A DNA stretch of 64,000 nucleotides from positions 2,638,501 through 2,702,500 of the forward strand of contig NZ_OY781365.1 of the NCBI RefSeq assembly GCF_963676815.1. The letters are read 5' to 3'. Made by a program: the position numbers and the translations under genes. A model generated the notes under the pieces. The model saw only the letters and a list, made by a program, of their open reading frames with translations. It made no database searches and had not been told where the DNA came from. Source of the DNA: an uncultured Draconibacterium sp. (GTDB taxonomy: Bacteria; Bacteroidota; Bacteroidia; Bacteroidales; Prolixibacteraceae). Positions 55,894-64,000 of the stretch are shown here, one piece after another. The stretch's first letter is position 1; the number at the start of each line of letters is the position of its first letter.

Positions 55894-56562
55894 CTATCGA
55901 AAAAGTATTTTCTGAAAGGCCTTTAGATTTTCAGAAAATTCCGTTTCACTTTCATTCACAAACTCTGAAAACCGCGAGTTCAAACTCGCCCTTTTTACTT
56001 CTGAACCGTTCAATGTGAAGGTTGATTCAATGAATTTGAATAGCATTTCTTTTTGTTCTTTTTTGAACTCTTTAATTCCAGCATCAATAAGCAGGTGAAG
56101 AATGCGAAGTAGTTTTTTATAATCAGCTGCAGTCCGATTATCAGATACCAGTTTAAAATCGATTTTACTTTTTATTTCAAGTCCATTTAATACCAGGTTT
56201 ATATTTTCCCGATCCTTTTCTGAAAAGCCCAGGTCTTGTAGATTGATCCCGTTTAAATTACTTCTGGTAAACTGGAAACAACCGGAAGATATTTGTTTAG
56301 ATAATCTTCGTGCTTCATGCAGCGATCCGATGATAAGTAAAATCAAAAACAAACCAGCTATGCTTATGGCTGAATAGAGGACAACATGATTGACTGAAAA
56401 GCCAATGCCCCAGAAGCCAAAAAGTAGGATCGTAAAACAAACAAGAAGGATAAAAAAGACTGTAGTATTGTGGTTGCGTAAAATTTGAATATTGAAGATC
56501 CTACGGAGTTGCCGGTTGAATCGGAAAATAAGCAGTCCTGATTTTTTAATAATGGTTTCCAT
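55894..56562 (-). CDS. Membrane protein of a mobile element, function unknown
   Basis: 222 residues: two transmembrane helices (TTVFFILLVCFTILLFGFWGIG and VLYSAISIAGLFLILLIIG, each given in part) at ~33-80, followed by a soluble helical domain (SEKDRENINLVLNGLEIKSK). No catalytic motif. Similar two-pass proteins accompany Bacteroidota mobilisation genes; a part in controlling plasmid-like functions is speculative. It is the outermost gene of the mobile segment on this side. Confidence 0.6.
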   Translation of the reverse strand: METIIKKSGLLIFRFNRQLRRIFNIQILRNHNTTVFFILLVCFTILLFGFWGIGFSVNHVVLYSAISIAGLFLILLIIGSLHEARRLSKQISSGCFQFTRSNLNGINLQDLGFSEKDRENINLVLNGLEIKSKIDFKLVSDNRTAADYKKLLRILHLLIDAGIKEFKKEQKEMLFKFIESTFTLNGSEVKRASLNSRFSEFVNESETEFSENLKAFQKILFR

Positions 56563-57026
56563 TTGTGTGCATCTTATAATTGAATTTGACTGGTATATTG
56601 ATTGGTTAAGGCCTTGTTGTCAATAACTAAAGGTACAGAATCATCCATGTGAAACCAAATGATAATTAGTGTGTTGGTATGTTTTGGCTTTCTTTGGTTC
56701 AAATTGGCTCTATAAAAATTATTTGTTTTTAGATAGGCATTATAATGGACCAAATAAAATGCCGATTTAAGGTTAAATATTACTTCACCGCAGGTTAATT
56801 CTCCTTTAACAAATTATATGCGGCCATTTATAAATTAGAATTACCCAATCATAAAATGTTCATTTTTTGAACAACTTCAGATAAATATTTTCATTGGACT
56901 TTACATACAAACCTAAAACAGCCAGTCAAAATGAATTAACCATCACAAACCCTGCATGATGCTTACAAGGTGAGTAAATGCTTCTTTATTAATCATTATC
57001 ATTAATTAACAATACAAACCTAAAAA
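56563..57026. other. Intergenic interval, probable right end of the mobile segment
   Basis: 460 AT-rich bases between the membrane gene and the second RHS locus. A small inverted repeat GTTCA-TTTTT-TGAAC at 56858-56872 is the only symmetric element. No tRNA or copy of the 33231-33275 fragment was recognised, so the element boundary could not be fixed here. Confidence 0.45.
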
Positions 57027-59861
57027 ATGAAAAGAAAAATCCTATTTATGATGGGTTTATTAGTGCTAAGTTTAGCTATTTATGCCCAGAAAGATACTGT
57101 AAAGGTTGATAGTCTCGGAATATCACCGGCTTTACTACCTATGACCCTTTCATCTGTGAGCCCTGCTACTTTGGGCTCTACAGTTCCTAATATTGTTCCA
57201 CCATCGCCTCATGCTGCTGAATTGGGGCGTTTCGGAGCTGTTTCTGTTGGCCTATATACAGGAACAATTCAACATTCTATTCCAATTTTTGAGCTCAAAA
57301 ATGAGCATTTAAGTCTTCCAATTTCATTAAACTATAGTTCCAATGGCTTCATGGTCGACAAATTGGCTTCCTGGGTGGGCTATGACTGGAGTTTGAATGC
57401 AGGCGGAATAATAACCAGATATAGAAAAGGGAAAACCGATATTCCAGGATCCCGGCCATATTCCAATTGGAGTTCTTTGAGTACAAGTGAAAAGTTGAAC
57501 TTACTTGATTTGCTCGTTGGATATGAGCATGATCTTCAGCCCGATATATTCGCAGTCAGCCTTCCCGGCTACTCGTTTAAATTTGTTTTTGATAATGATG
57601 GAGATCCGGTAACTATACCTTACACTCCTGTAAAGATCGCGACAAATAGTACTGGAGCTTTCACCTACTTCCACATAACAACTCCTGATGGAATAGTTTA
57701 TAAATTTGAAGACAATGAATCAACTGCACCTCCAAGCGAATCTTCTTTTAATACAGCTTGGCATCTTTCTGAAATTCTACACCCAACAGGCGATAAAATT
57801 ACCTTCACTTATTCTTCTTATTCTATTGCCCAAAAAGTTGGAATTGACAGAAAAGTAATGGTGAAGATATCATCTACAGGTGGAGATCCGGAAGGTTCTT
57901 GTAATAACTCGGAGTTTAAAAAGCAAATAACATCTATAAACAATACGATATCATATTTAAGCCAGATAGATTTTGTAGGCGTAGGTAAAGTAGTGTTCGA
58001 AAAGAGTTCCGGAAGATCTGATGCATTAAACGAATATAAGTTAGATAAAATTACAATTAAAGATGATTCTGGGAATGCAATAAAATCATTTCAGCTAAAT
58101 TATCAATTTCCACTACGTACTTCTTCTTATTCCTGTCAAATCACAACAACTACTGATGTCAACTACCGGATGTTTTTAACTTCTCTGAATGAGAAGGATG
58201 CATCCAGTTCAACAGTAAAAACCTACACTTTTGAATACAACAGTATGACTTCACTTCCGGCTCGATTTTCATACGCTCAGGATCACTGGGGGTATTTTAA
58301 TGGAAAGTATAACAATGATATTATTTCGATTAGCGATGTTCCTTCAACCTACCAGGGGCTGTTCAGCGGACATGTAGGCTCTACTGCAGATCGTTCACCG
58401 AATTATCTCTATTCGAAAAAGGGAATGTTGTATAAAATTACATACCCAACAGGAGGTTATACCACTTTTGAATATGAGGCCAATAAAAACAGCTCAGGTA
58501 CCCAGATTGGTGGTTGCCGAATTTTAAGAACCAAATCATATACTTCATCCTCGGCCACTCCAATTATAAAGAAGTACAATTATTTGCAAGCTTCAACTTT
58601 TGGTTCTTTATATCCAACTTATTATCAATCCCAATCTACCTATTATGATTACGATTTTAATATGGGACACTGGACTGGGCAATGTGTTTATGGTATTCTG
58701 TCGTCTAATTCACTTAATAATGTGTATGTGGATGGGCAGAATATGGTTTGCTATCCTTCAGTCGAAGTTCTGTCAGGAGAAAATGGAGAAAACGGAAAAG
58801 ATAAATATTCTTATCATGTAGTTTTTGATACCCCGGGAACTCCTGTTAACGGAGGGCAAATACAACCTATTCCGGTTTCCAATACTGGATGGTCGTCAGG
58901 AAACCTTGAGGAAATTCTAACCAGTGATAACGGCTCAAATAGTATTAAAAAAGAAGAAACTAACTATAATTTCACCGAAACGAGAAATGAAACAGAGATT
59001 CCGTGCTTGGTTTCAAATAAAAGGCTGAATCCTACATATATACCAACTAATGATTATGAAAAACTATCCTATTATGATGTAGTTCCTTATACACTTCACT
59101 CTAATTGGTTTTATGTTAGTTCTTCTGTTGTCACCCACTATGAGAGTGGCGGGAATGTAACTTCTACAACAAGTAATTCATTTGAAAATGCAAATCATTG
59201 TCAGATTACCCAACAGATAATGACGAATAGTGATGGAGTTCAACACAAAAACAAGTGGCGTTACCCACATGATTATGGTTCGGTTTCTAATTTTACAACA
59301 CTTAAGAATAAAAACATCATTGCTAAACCCGTAGATATTAGACAATACATGGGGAGTCAGTTAAGCTCGGGGATACAGAATAAGTATAATGATGACGGAC
59401 AGACAATTGACGTCTATAGTGCAGAACCAACAGGAACTGATATTTCATTTAGTACAACTAATCCATACACATTTACCCATAAACTTAAGTTTGATTACAA
59501 CACAAAAGATGTAATTAAACAAATAACAAATGATGATAGCTTTAATACTGTGTATTTAAGAGATGCAACCGGTAATTATGTAATGGCAAAAATAGAGAAT
59601 GCAACCTACTCTCAGGTTAGTTCGCAGGATGGGAAAACATTTTCCTACGCTAGTAAAACATTATATAATAGTTTGAAAAGTCTTGTTCCCGATGCGCTAA
59701 TTACAACATTTACTTATAAACGCCTCGTAGGTATTACACAACAGACTGATCCCTCGGGAGTCACAACTTATTATGAGTATGATAGTTTTGGAAGACTGTC
59801 GACAGTTAAAAACGATGATAGTAAAATTTTAAATAAGTACGACTATCATTATGCAAACTAA
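57027..59861 (+). CDS. RHS companion protein, complete
   Basis: 944 residues: signal peptide (MGLLVLSLAIYAQ), then the typical Bacteroidota RHS N-terminus (NIVPPSPHAAELGRFG, SLPISLNYSSNGF, KLASWVGYDWSLNAGGIITR), a beta-rich shell, and a C-terminal YD repeat (YEYDSFGRL). Its end is a close paralogue of the protein at the left window edge. It lacks the RHS core and toxin tip, which are in the gene starting at 61769; a T9SS protein gene lies between. It probably forms part of a surface-exposed RHS assembly. Confidence 0.85.
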   Translation: MKRKILFMMGLLVLSLAIYAQKDTVKVDSLGISPALLPMTLSSVSPATLGSTVPNIVPPSPHAAELGRFGAVSVGLYTGTIQHSIPIFELKNEHLSLPISLNYSSNGFMVDKLASWVGYDWSLNAGGIITRYRKGKTDIPGSRPYSNWSSLSTSEKLNLLDLLVGYEHDLQPDIFAVSLPGYSFKFVFDNDGDPVTIPYTPVKIATNSTGAFTYFHITTPDGIVYKFEDNESTAPPSESSFNTAWHLSEILHPTGDKITFTYSSYSIAQKVGIDRKVMVKISSTGGDPEGSCNNSEFKKQITSINNTISYLSQIDFVGVGKVVFEKSSGRSDALNEYKLDKITIKDDSGNAIKSFQLNYQFPLRTSSYSCQITTTTDVNYRMFLTSLNEKDASSSTVKTYTFEYNSMTSLPARFSYAQDHWGYFNGKYNNDIISISDVPSTYQGLFSGHVGSTADRSPNYLYSKKGMLYKITYPTGGYTTFEYEANKNSSGTQIGGCRILRTKSYTSSSATPIIKKYNYLQASTFGSLYPTYYQSQSTYYDYDFNMGHWTGQCVYGILSSNSLNNVYVDGQNMVCYPSVEVLSGENGENGKDKYSYHVVFDTPGTPVNGGQIQPIPVSNTGWSSGNLEEILTSDNGSNSIKKEETNYNFTETRNETEIPCLVSNKRLNPTYIPTNDYEKLSYYDVVPYTLHSNWFYVSSSVVTHYESGGNVTSTTSNSFENANHCQITQQIMTNSDGVQHKNKWRYPHDYGSVSNFTTLKNKNIIAKPVDIRQYMGSQLSSGIQNKYNDDGQTIDVYSAEPTGTDISFSTTNPYTFTHKLKFDYNTKDVIKQITNDDSFNTVYLRDATGNYVMAKIENATYSQVSSQDGKTFSYASKTLYNSLKSLVPDALITTFTYKRLVGITQQTDPSGVTTYYEYDSFGRLSTVKNDDSKILNKYDYHYAN

Positions 59862-59885
59862 TTACATAAACCAAAATTCTTAAAA

Positions 59886-61742
59886 ATGAAACGAATTATA
59901 ATATTAGTGCTGCTTGCATCTTCTATGATAACTGCAAGCAGTCAGCAAATGAAGTTTGATTGGATATCACAAGCTGGAGGACAAGGTTGGGATATCGTAA
60001 CTGCAATAAATGAATTACCTGATGGGCAGTTGGTGCTTGCTGGTACATTTTACGAATCTATTTTCTTTGGGAAAGATACTCTGAATTCAGCCGGGAGCCG
60101 TGATGTTTTTATTGCTAAATATAAACCAGACGGTACCATTAATAAAGTAATAACTTTTGGTGGCGCAGGTTATGATTATGCAAAACTAATAGCACTTGAG
60201 GCTGGAAATGGAATTATTGTACCCGTAAAATTTTACGACGAACTAAAAATATCCGAAAAAAGATTTGAAGGTACGTTGCCGGTCAATATCATGTTGTCCT
60301 GGTTTGATGATTCGTTTGAACTAACTCAATCACTTCAACTTGCTTGTACAGAAGAATTTGATATAACTGGGCTGCATGCGGCTGAAGACGGAAGTTGCTA
60401 TTTTAGTGGATGGTTTACAGATACACTTCAGATTAAACAAAATGTATATCAATCACAAAGTGATAAGGATATTTTCGTTGGAAAAGTATCCGATCAGGGA
60501 GAACTTCAATGGATGAAGCTATTTAAAGGAGAAGGCGAAGATATCCCTAACTCGATTGTCAATCATTCTCCGGGAAAATTACTTTTAAGTGGAATCACTT
60601 CTAATGGATGTTTTGGCAGTAAAATGAATCCGAAATCTAATGTGGGAGAAGCCAAATATTTGTTTACTGCTGAATTAGACTCAGAAGGAGAGGTGATAGA
60701 TGTTTGTTACCATCTGGAAGGCGCTGAGATATTTGCAGTTGATTTGCTTGCTGATAGTACTTCTGTTTGGATCTTAGCCAATTTTAAGGGTAGTTTAAGA
60801 GAATCAAAACAAACAGGGGTAACAGTTGCGACTGGCAAAAGTGATGTATTGCTTCTTAGATACGATCTGCTTGAAAAAACACAAAAAAAATGTCAGTTAG
60901 GTGGAGGCGGTTCTGAAACTGCCAATACTTTAATTAAATCAGGAGATAATCTTCTGATTACCGGACAATATTCCGGAACCATTAATTTTGGCTTGGCCAC
61001 AATCGAATCAAATAAAAAAGGAACAGACGTATTTATCGCAATGGTAAGTGACGACTGTATACCTGTTAATATCTTCGCACTGTCGGGAGAAAATGATGAG
61101 TTCCCTTGTTCGGCATTCGCTTCAAGTTCAGGTGTATATGTTAGCGGGGAATTTAAGGGGAAAATGAATACGGGTAATGGAGAACTTTTATCTGCAGGTA
61201 AAGAAGATATTTTTCTTGCAAGAGTTGAAAACTGTAATGCAAAGAATCCTCTTAAAATAAAATCCACAGTATTGGATGAAAACACGAATGAATTTGTTTG
61301 GGAACTGGATGCTGGGTCTGGTTTTGTCGATTATTCATGGGATAATGGACTATCAACTTCAAGGTATTTCGTGACGAATGAAACGGGGAAATACACAGTG
61401 ACGGTTAACGATTTTTTTGGTTGTACTTATAATGCAGAAGTTGAACTAATTGCCGAGAAGAGTAGCAGCTTACCCCTTAATCAAGATGAGACCGAATTTA
61501 AGATTTACCCTACGGTGACAACGGGCAGCGTTTACTGGGAACCTGCTTCCGTTTGGGAGAATAAACAGGCAGTAGTAACTGTGTTTGATGCCACAGGAAA
61601 AATGGTAATGAAACAAGAGCCAGGTTTGTTGATCCAGCAAGCATATTCGCTTGATCTGTCAGGAGAGGCAGAAGGTGTCTACATGATAGAAATCTCAGGA
61701 GAAGGCTTTCGTGAAATTTCAAAAGTGATGGTAAAAAATTAA
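59886..61742 (+). CDS. T9SS-sorted beta-propeller-like protein
   Basis: 618 residues: signal peptide (~1-20), then repeats of the SBBP type (GGQGWDIVTAINELPDGQLVLAG, DVFIAKYKPDG, GGAGYDYAK; each in part) probably forming a propeller, an Ig-like segment (GKYTVTVNDFFGC) and a type A T9SS sorting domain at ~545-618 (FKIYPTVTTGSVYWEP, GEAEGVYMIEI). It is exported across the outer membrane by type IX secretion. It sits 24 bases after the RHS companion and 26 bases before the RHS core gene, so all three likely form one operon. Confidence 0.85.
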   Translation: MKRIIILVLLASSMITASSQQMKFDWISQAGGQGWDIVTAINELPDGQLVLAGTFYESIFFGKDTLNSAGSRDVFIAKYKPDGTINKVITFGGAGYDYAKLIALEAGNGIIVPVKFYDELKISEKRFEGTLPVNIMLSWFDDSFELTQSLQLACTEEFDITGLHAAEDGSCYFSGWFTDTLQIKQNVYQSQSDKDIFVGKVSDQGELQWMKLFKGEGEDIPNSIVNHSPGKLLLSGITSNGCFGSKMNPKSNVGEAKYLFTAELDSEGEVIDVCYHLEGAEIFAVDLLADSTSVWILANFKGSLRESKQTGVTVATGKSDVLLLRYDLLEKTQKKCQLGGGGSETANTLIKSGDNLLITGQYSGTINFGLATIESNKKGTDVFIAMVSDDCIPVNIFALSGENDEFPCSAFASSSGVYVSGEFKGKMNTGNGELLSAGKEDIFLARVENCNAKNPLKIKSTVLDENTNEFVWELDAGSGFVDYSWDNGLSTSRYFVTNETGKYTVTVNDFFGCTYNAEVELIAEKSSSLPLNQDETEFKIYPTVTTGSVYWEPASVWENKQAVVTVFDATGKMVMKQEPGLLIQQAYSLDLSGEAEGVYMIEISGEGFREISKVMVKN

Positions 61743-61768
61743 AACCCAACCATAAAAGAGATAATGAA

Positions 61769-64000
61769 ATGAAACAAATATATCTAACAATACTTTTTTG
61801 TATTGCAACAGTAACGATGGTAATCGGCCAGGGATCGCCGAGTAATTTACCGGCCAGTATCAAAACGGCCAGTCAGACCGTGGCACCTACCTCTTCTCAG
61901 AGCTATACAGTTAGTTATACATATCTTGAACCAAAAACAACGCATTCAACAACATATAAGGCAGGGGAGATTGCACCTAAGGTGAACTATTTTGACGGTT
62001 TGGGAAGACCTGAAGAAACTGTTGCTATAAAAGCCTCTCAAGTTGGAAGTGATATGGTATCTTATCAGACCTATGATAATTACGACCGTCCATCTCTTCA
62101 ATATCTTCCGTACGCAAAGGGTACAAGTAACAACGGGGCATATGTGACCCAGTCAACCTTCACTTCTGGACAGAGTACATTTTTAACCGGCATATACGGC
62201 TCCACGGATGGAACAAAAGGGTATGCCGGAACAGTTTATGAACTTTCTCCATTGAATAGAGTCACGAAACAAGGTGCGCCGGGCAATGCCTGGCAAACAT
62301 CTCAAAATCCGGTTGAATTTGCTTATAAAACAAATACAAGTTCTGTGGCTTCCTGGATATATAACGGAAGTAGTTACTCAAGTATTTCTTATTCTTCTGG
62401 CAGCTTATTTTTAAAAGAAACTACCGATGAAGATAATAAGATAATAAAAGAATATACTGATAAAGTCGGTCGGGTAGTTCAAAAGGAAATTAGTGGATTA
62501 AAGACAAGGTATTGTTACGATTATAAAGGTTTATTAAGATGCGTGCTTCAGCCAACTGCATCCTCGCCTGCATCTACTTCGGTATGCTTTTATTACAACT
62601 ATGACGAAAGAAACCGGATGATTGAAAAGCAAATTCCCGGGAAAAACAAAGAATACTATGTATATGATACCAAGAATCGTTTGGTATTAACGCAAGATGG
62701 AAATCTGGATTCGCAGAACAAATGGGTGTATACCATTTATGATAATTTGAATCGCCCAATCGAACAGGGGACATGGGTGTCCTCTTCGAGTCGGGCAACA
62801 CTTGCATCGGCAATCGCAGGAAATATAAATTACATTGCCGGGCAAGGAAGCAGGATTGTTTATAAGAAGCTTTATTATGACGATTATTCGATGAGTGATG
62901 AAATTGCGATTAATTCTGATGTAACCACTCTTGGACAGACACAGGCTTCTAACAATATCGGGCGTTTAACAATGGAGAAAACCTATTTGTTGAATTCGGA
63001 GACAGGAATGGATACCGAAATCATTACAACGTATTACTACGATAAATACGGTCGCCTTATACAAACGGCAAAAGACAATCACCTGACCGGGAAAGATTAC
63101 ATTACCAATGCCTATAACTTTGCAGGCCTGGTCACACAAACTCGTTATCGTCACACAGCCGATGGTACAACAACATATACCGATCAGTACAACGATTACG
63201 ACCATCGTGGCAGATTAATGAAAGTGAAACATCGTATTAACGGGGCCAACGAAGTCTTACTGGCAGGTAACAACTACAATGAAGCCGGAGAGTTGGTTGA
63301 TAAATACCTGCATTCGATAAGTGGTGGCACTTTTTTGCAACGAATGGACTATGCCTATAACATACGCGGTTGGTTAACACAAATTAATAGCCCAACAAGT
63401 TTTACTGAGAACGATAAGTTTGGATTAGAATTGAATTACAACGTGGCCCCAAGTGGAGGAACAGCATTATACAATGGCAATATCTCTGGAATGAAATGGG
63501 GAACACCTGCCAAAACGAATATGCTTTACCGTTATAGTTATGATGGTAGTAATCGCCTGACAGGTGCCGATTTTTATAATTCCGGATATGCTTCAACTGC
63601 TTTCGATTGTACCTACAGTTACGATTCGAATGGGAATATCTCAAATATGGTTCGGAAAGGAACAACAGGTGCTACGGTTGATAACCTATCATACAATTAC
63701 AGCGGTAATAAAATTAATTACGTAAACGATGCTTCGGGTGACTATGCTTCAACTGTTGACTATCCTGGCGATGCAAGTAGCAGTACTTTTTCTTACGACC
63801 AGAACGGCAACATGACTTATGAACCTGCAAAAGGGATAAACGTGGAATATAACCTGCTTAATTTGCCCGTTGAAGCAGATTTTGGCAGCAACCGGAAAAT
63901 AAATTATTTTTATACATTTGACGGAGAGAAAATCCGCCAGGCGGTTGAAGATAACGGAACTGTAACCAAAACAGATTATTGCGGTTCATTTGTTTACGAA
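61769..64000 (+). CDS. RHS repeat protein with DUF6443 N-terminus, 3' end outside window
   Basis: From the ATG at 61769 the frame stays open for 744 codons to the window edge. Signal peptide (LTILFCIATVTMVIGQ), DUF6443-type region (YFDGLGRPEE), then YD repeats (YYYDKYGRL, YDYKGLLRC) and YCGSFVYE just before the end, equivalent to YYGSFIYQ in the left RHS core protein. The RHS core and toxin tip must lie beyond 64000. Its first repeat region parallels the protein at 1699 with moderate identity. Confidence 0.85.
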   Translation, partial: MKQIYLTILFCIATVTMVIGQGSPSNLPASIKTASQTVAPTSSQSYTVSYTYLEPKTTHSTTYKAGEIAPKVNYFDGLGRPEETVAIKASQVGSDMVSYQTYDNYDRPSLQYLPYAKGTSNNGAYVTQSTFTSGQSTFLTGIYGSTDGTKGYAGTVYELSPLNRVTKQGAPGNAWQTSQNPVEFAYKTNTSSVASWIYNGSSYSSISYSSGSLFLKETTDEDNKIIKEYTDKVGRVVQKEISGLKTRYCYDYKGLLRCVLQPTASSPASTSVCFYYNYDERNRMIEKQIPGKNKEYYVYDTKNRLVLTQDGNLDSQNKWVYTIYDNLNRPIEQGTWVSSSSRATLASAIAGNINYIAGQGSRIVYKKLYYDDYSMSDEIAINSDVTTLGQTQASNNIGRLTMEKTYLLNSETGMDTEIITTYYYDKYGRLIQTAKDNHLTGKDYITNAYNFAGLVTQTRYRHTADGTTTYTDQYNDYDHRGRLMKVKHRINGANEVLLAGNNYNEAGELVDKYLHSISGGTFLQRMDYAYNIRGWLTQINSPTSFTENDKFGLELNYNVAPSGGTALYNGNISGMKWGTPAKTNMLYRYSYDGSNRLTGADFYNSGYASTAFDCTYSYDSNGNISNMVRKGTTGATVDNLSYNYSGNKINYVNDASGDYASTVDYPGDASSSTFSYDQNGNMTYEPAKGINVEYNLLNLPVEADFGSNRKINYFYTFDGEKIRQAVEDNGTVTKTDYCGSFVYE

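Overview
The window comes from a Bacteroidota genome, most like the Bacteroidales/Marinilabiliales/Prolixibacteraceae side of the phylum. The evidence is a SusC/SusD pair, a UpxY-type NusG paralogue, RteC, Bacteroides-type mobilisation genes, a type IX secretion (T9SS) sorting domain, DUF6520 and DUF6443 proteins, and promoters of the form TTTG-N19-TAnnTTTG. No rRNA gene or complete tRNA gene was found. The species cannot be named from the sequence alone.

Layout. (1) 1-5.5 kb: an RHS polymorphic-toxin locus made of an RHS companion (its 5' end lies outside the window), an RHS core protein with a metallopeptidase-like toxin tip, and a probable exported immunity protein. (2) 5.5-8.7 kb: debris and small genes, namely a broken HTH regulator with an operator-like palindrome, a short nuclease, an excisionase-type HTH gene and an rteC-like gene. 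(3) 9.1-17.7 kb: an all-minus-strand run of singly organised defence-type genes: XRE-ImmA/IrrE peptidase plus partner, HNH nuclease, DUF6904-like, phospholipase-D nuclease-like, a truncated membrane gene, a Shedu nuclease (DUF4263), DUF6119/TIGR04141 and an XRE regulator. Repeated non-coding elements separate several of them, which looks like stepwise cassette acquisition. (4) 17.85 kb: a strong 109-nt interrupted hairpin, a candidate structured RNA. (5) 18.5-29 kb: a SusC-SusD-S9 peptidase operon, convergent with UpxY, Crp/Fnr, MauE-like and DUF6520 genes. (6) 29.3-31.2 kb: a TetR regulator and a DarB-like ketosynthase III. (7) 31.4-56.6 kb: mobile DNA. A large serine recombinase reads into a tRNA-Met 3' fragment. 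A tyrosine integrase follows, then cargo, then a minus-strand mobilisation module (excisionase-type HTH, primase, oriT-like hairpin, MobC, relaxase). (8) 57-64 kb: a second RHS locus with a T9SS beta-propeller-like protein between the two RHS genes; the last gene runs off the window.

The cargo of the mobile region (34.7-53.1 kb) is dominated by conflict genes. They are a metallophosphoesterase, an AbiE-like type IV toxin-antitoxin pair with a clear promoter and operator, an IS3-family element, a duplicated protein with possible HEPN/nucleotidyltransferase character, a TM0106/RecB-like nuclease-helicase fusion, a three-gene operon of an SH3-TM2-TerB protein, a BrxD-like ATPase and an Lhr/BrxHI-like helicase, a small unknown protein, and a CoiA-like nuclease. 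The TerB-BrxD-BrxH operon, with its membrane anchor and 37-residue tandem repeats, is the best candidate for an incompletely described system.

Names are by family recognition from motifs read by eye. No database search was run.
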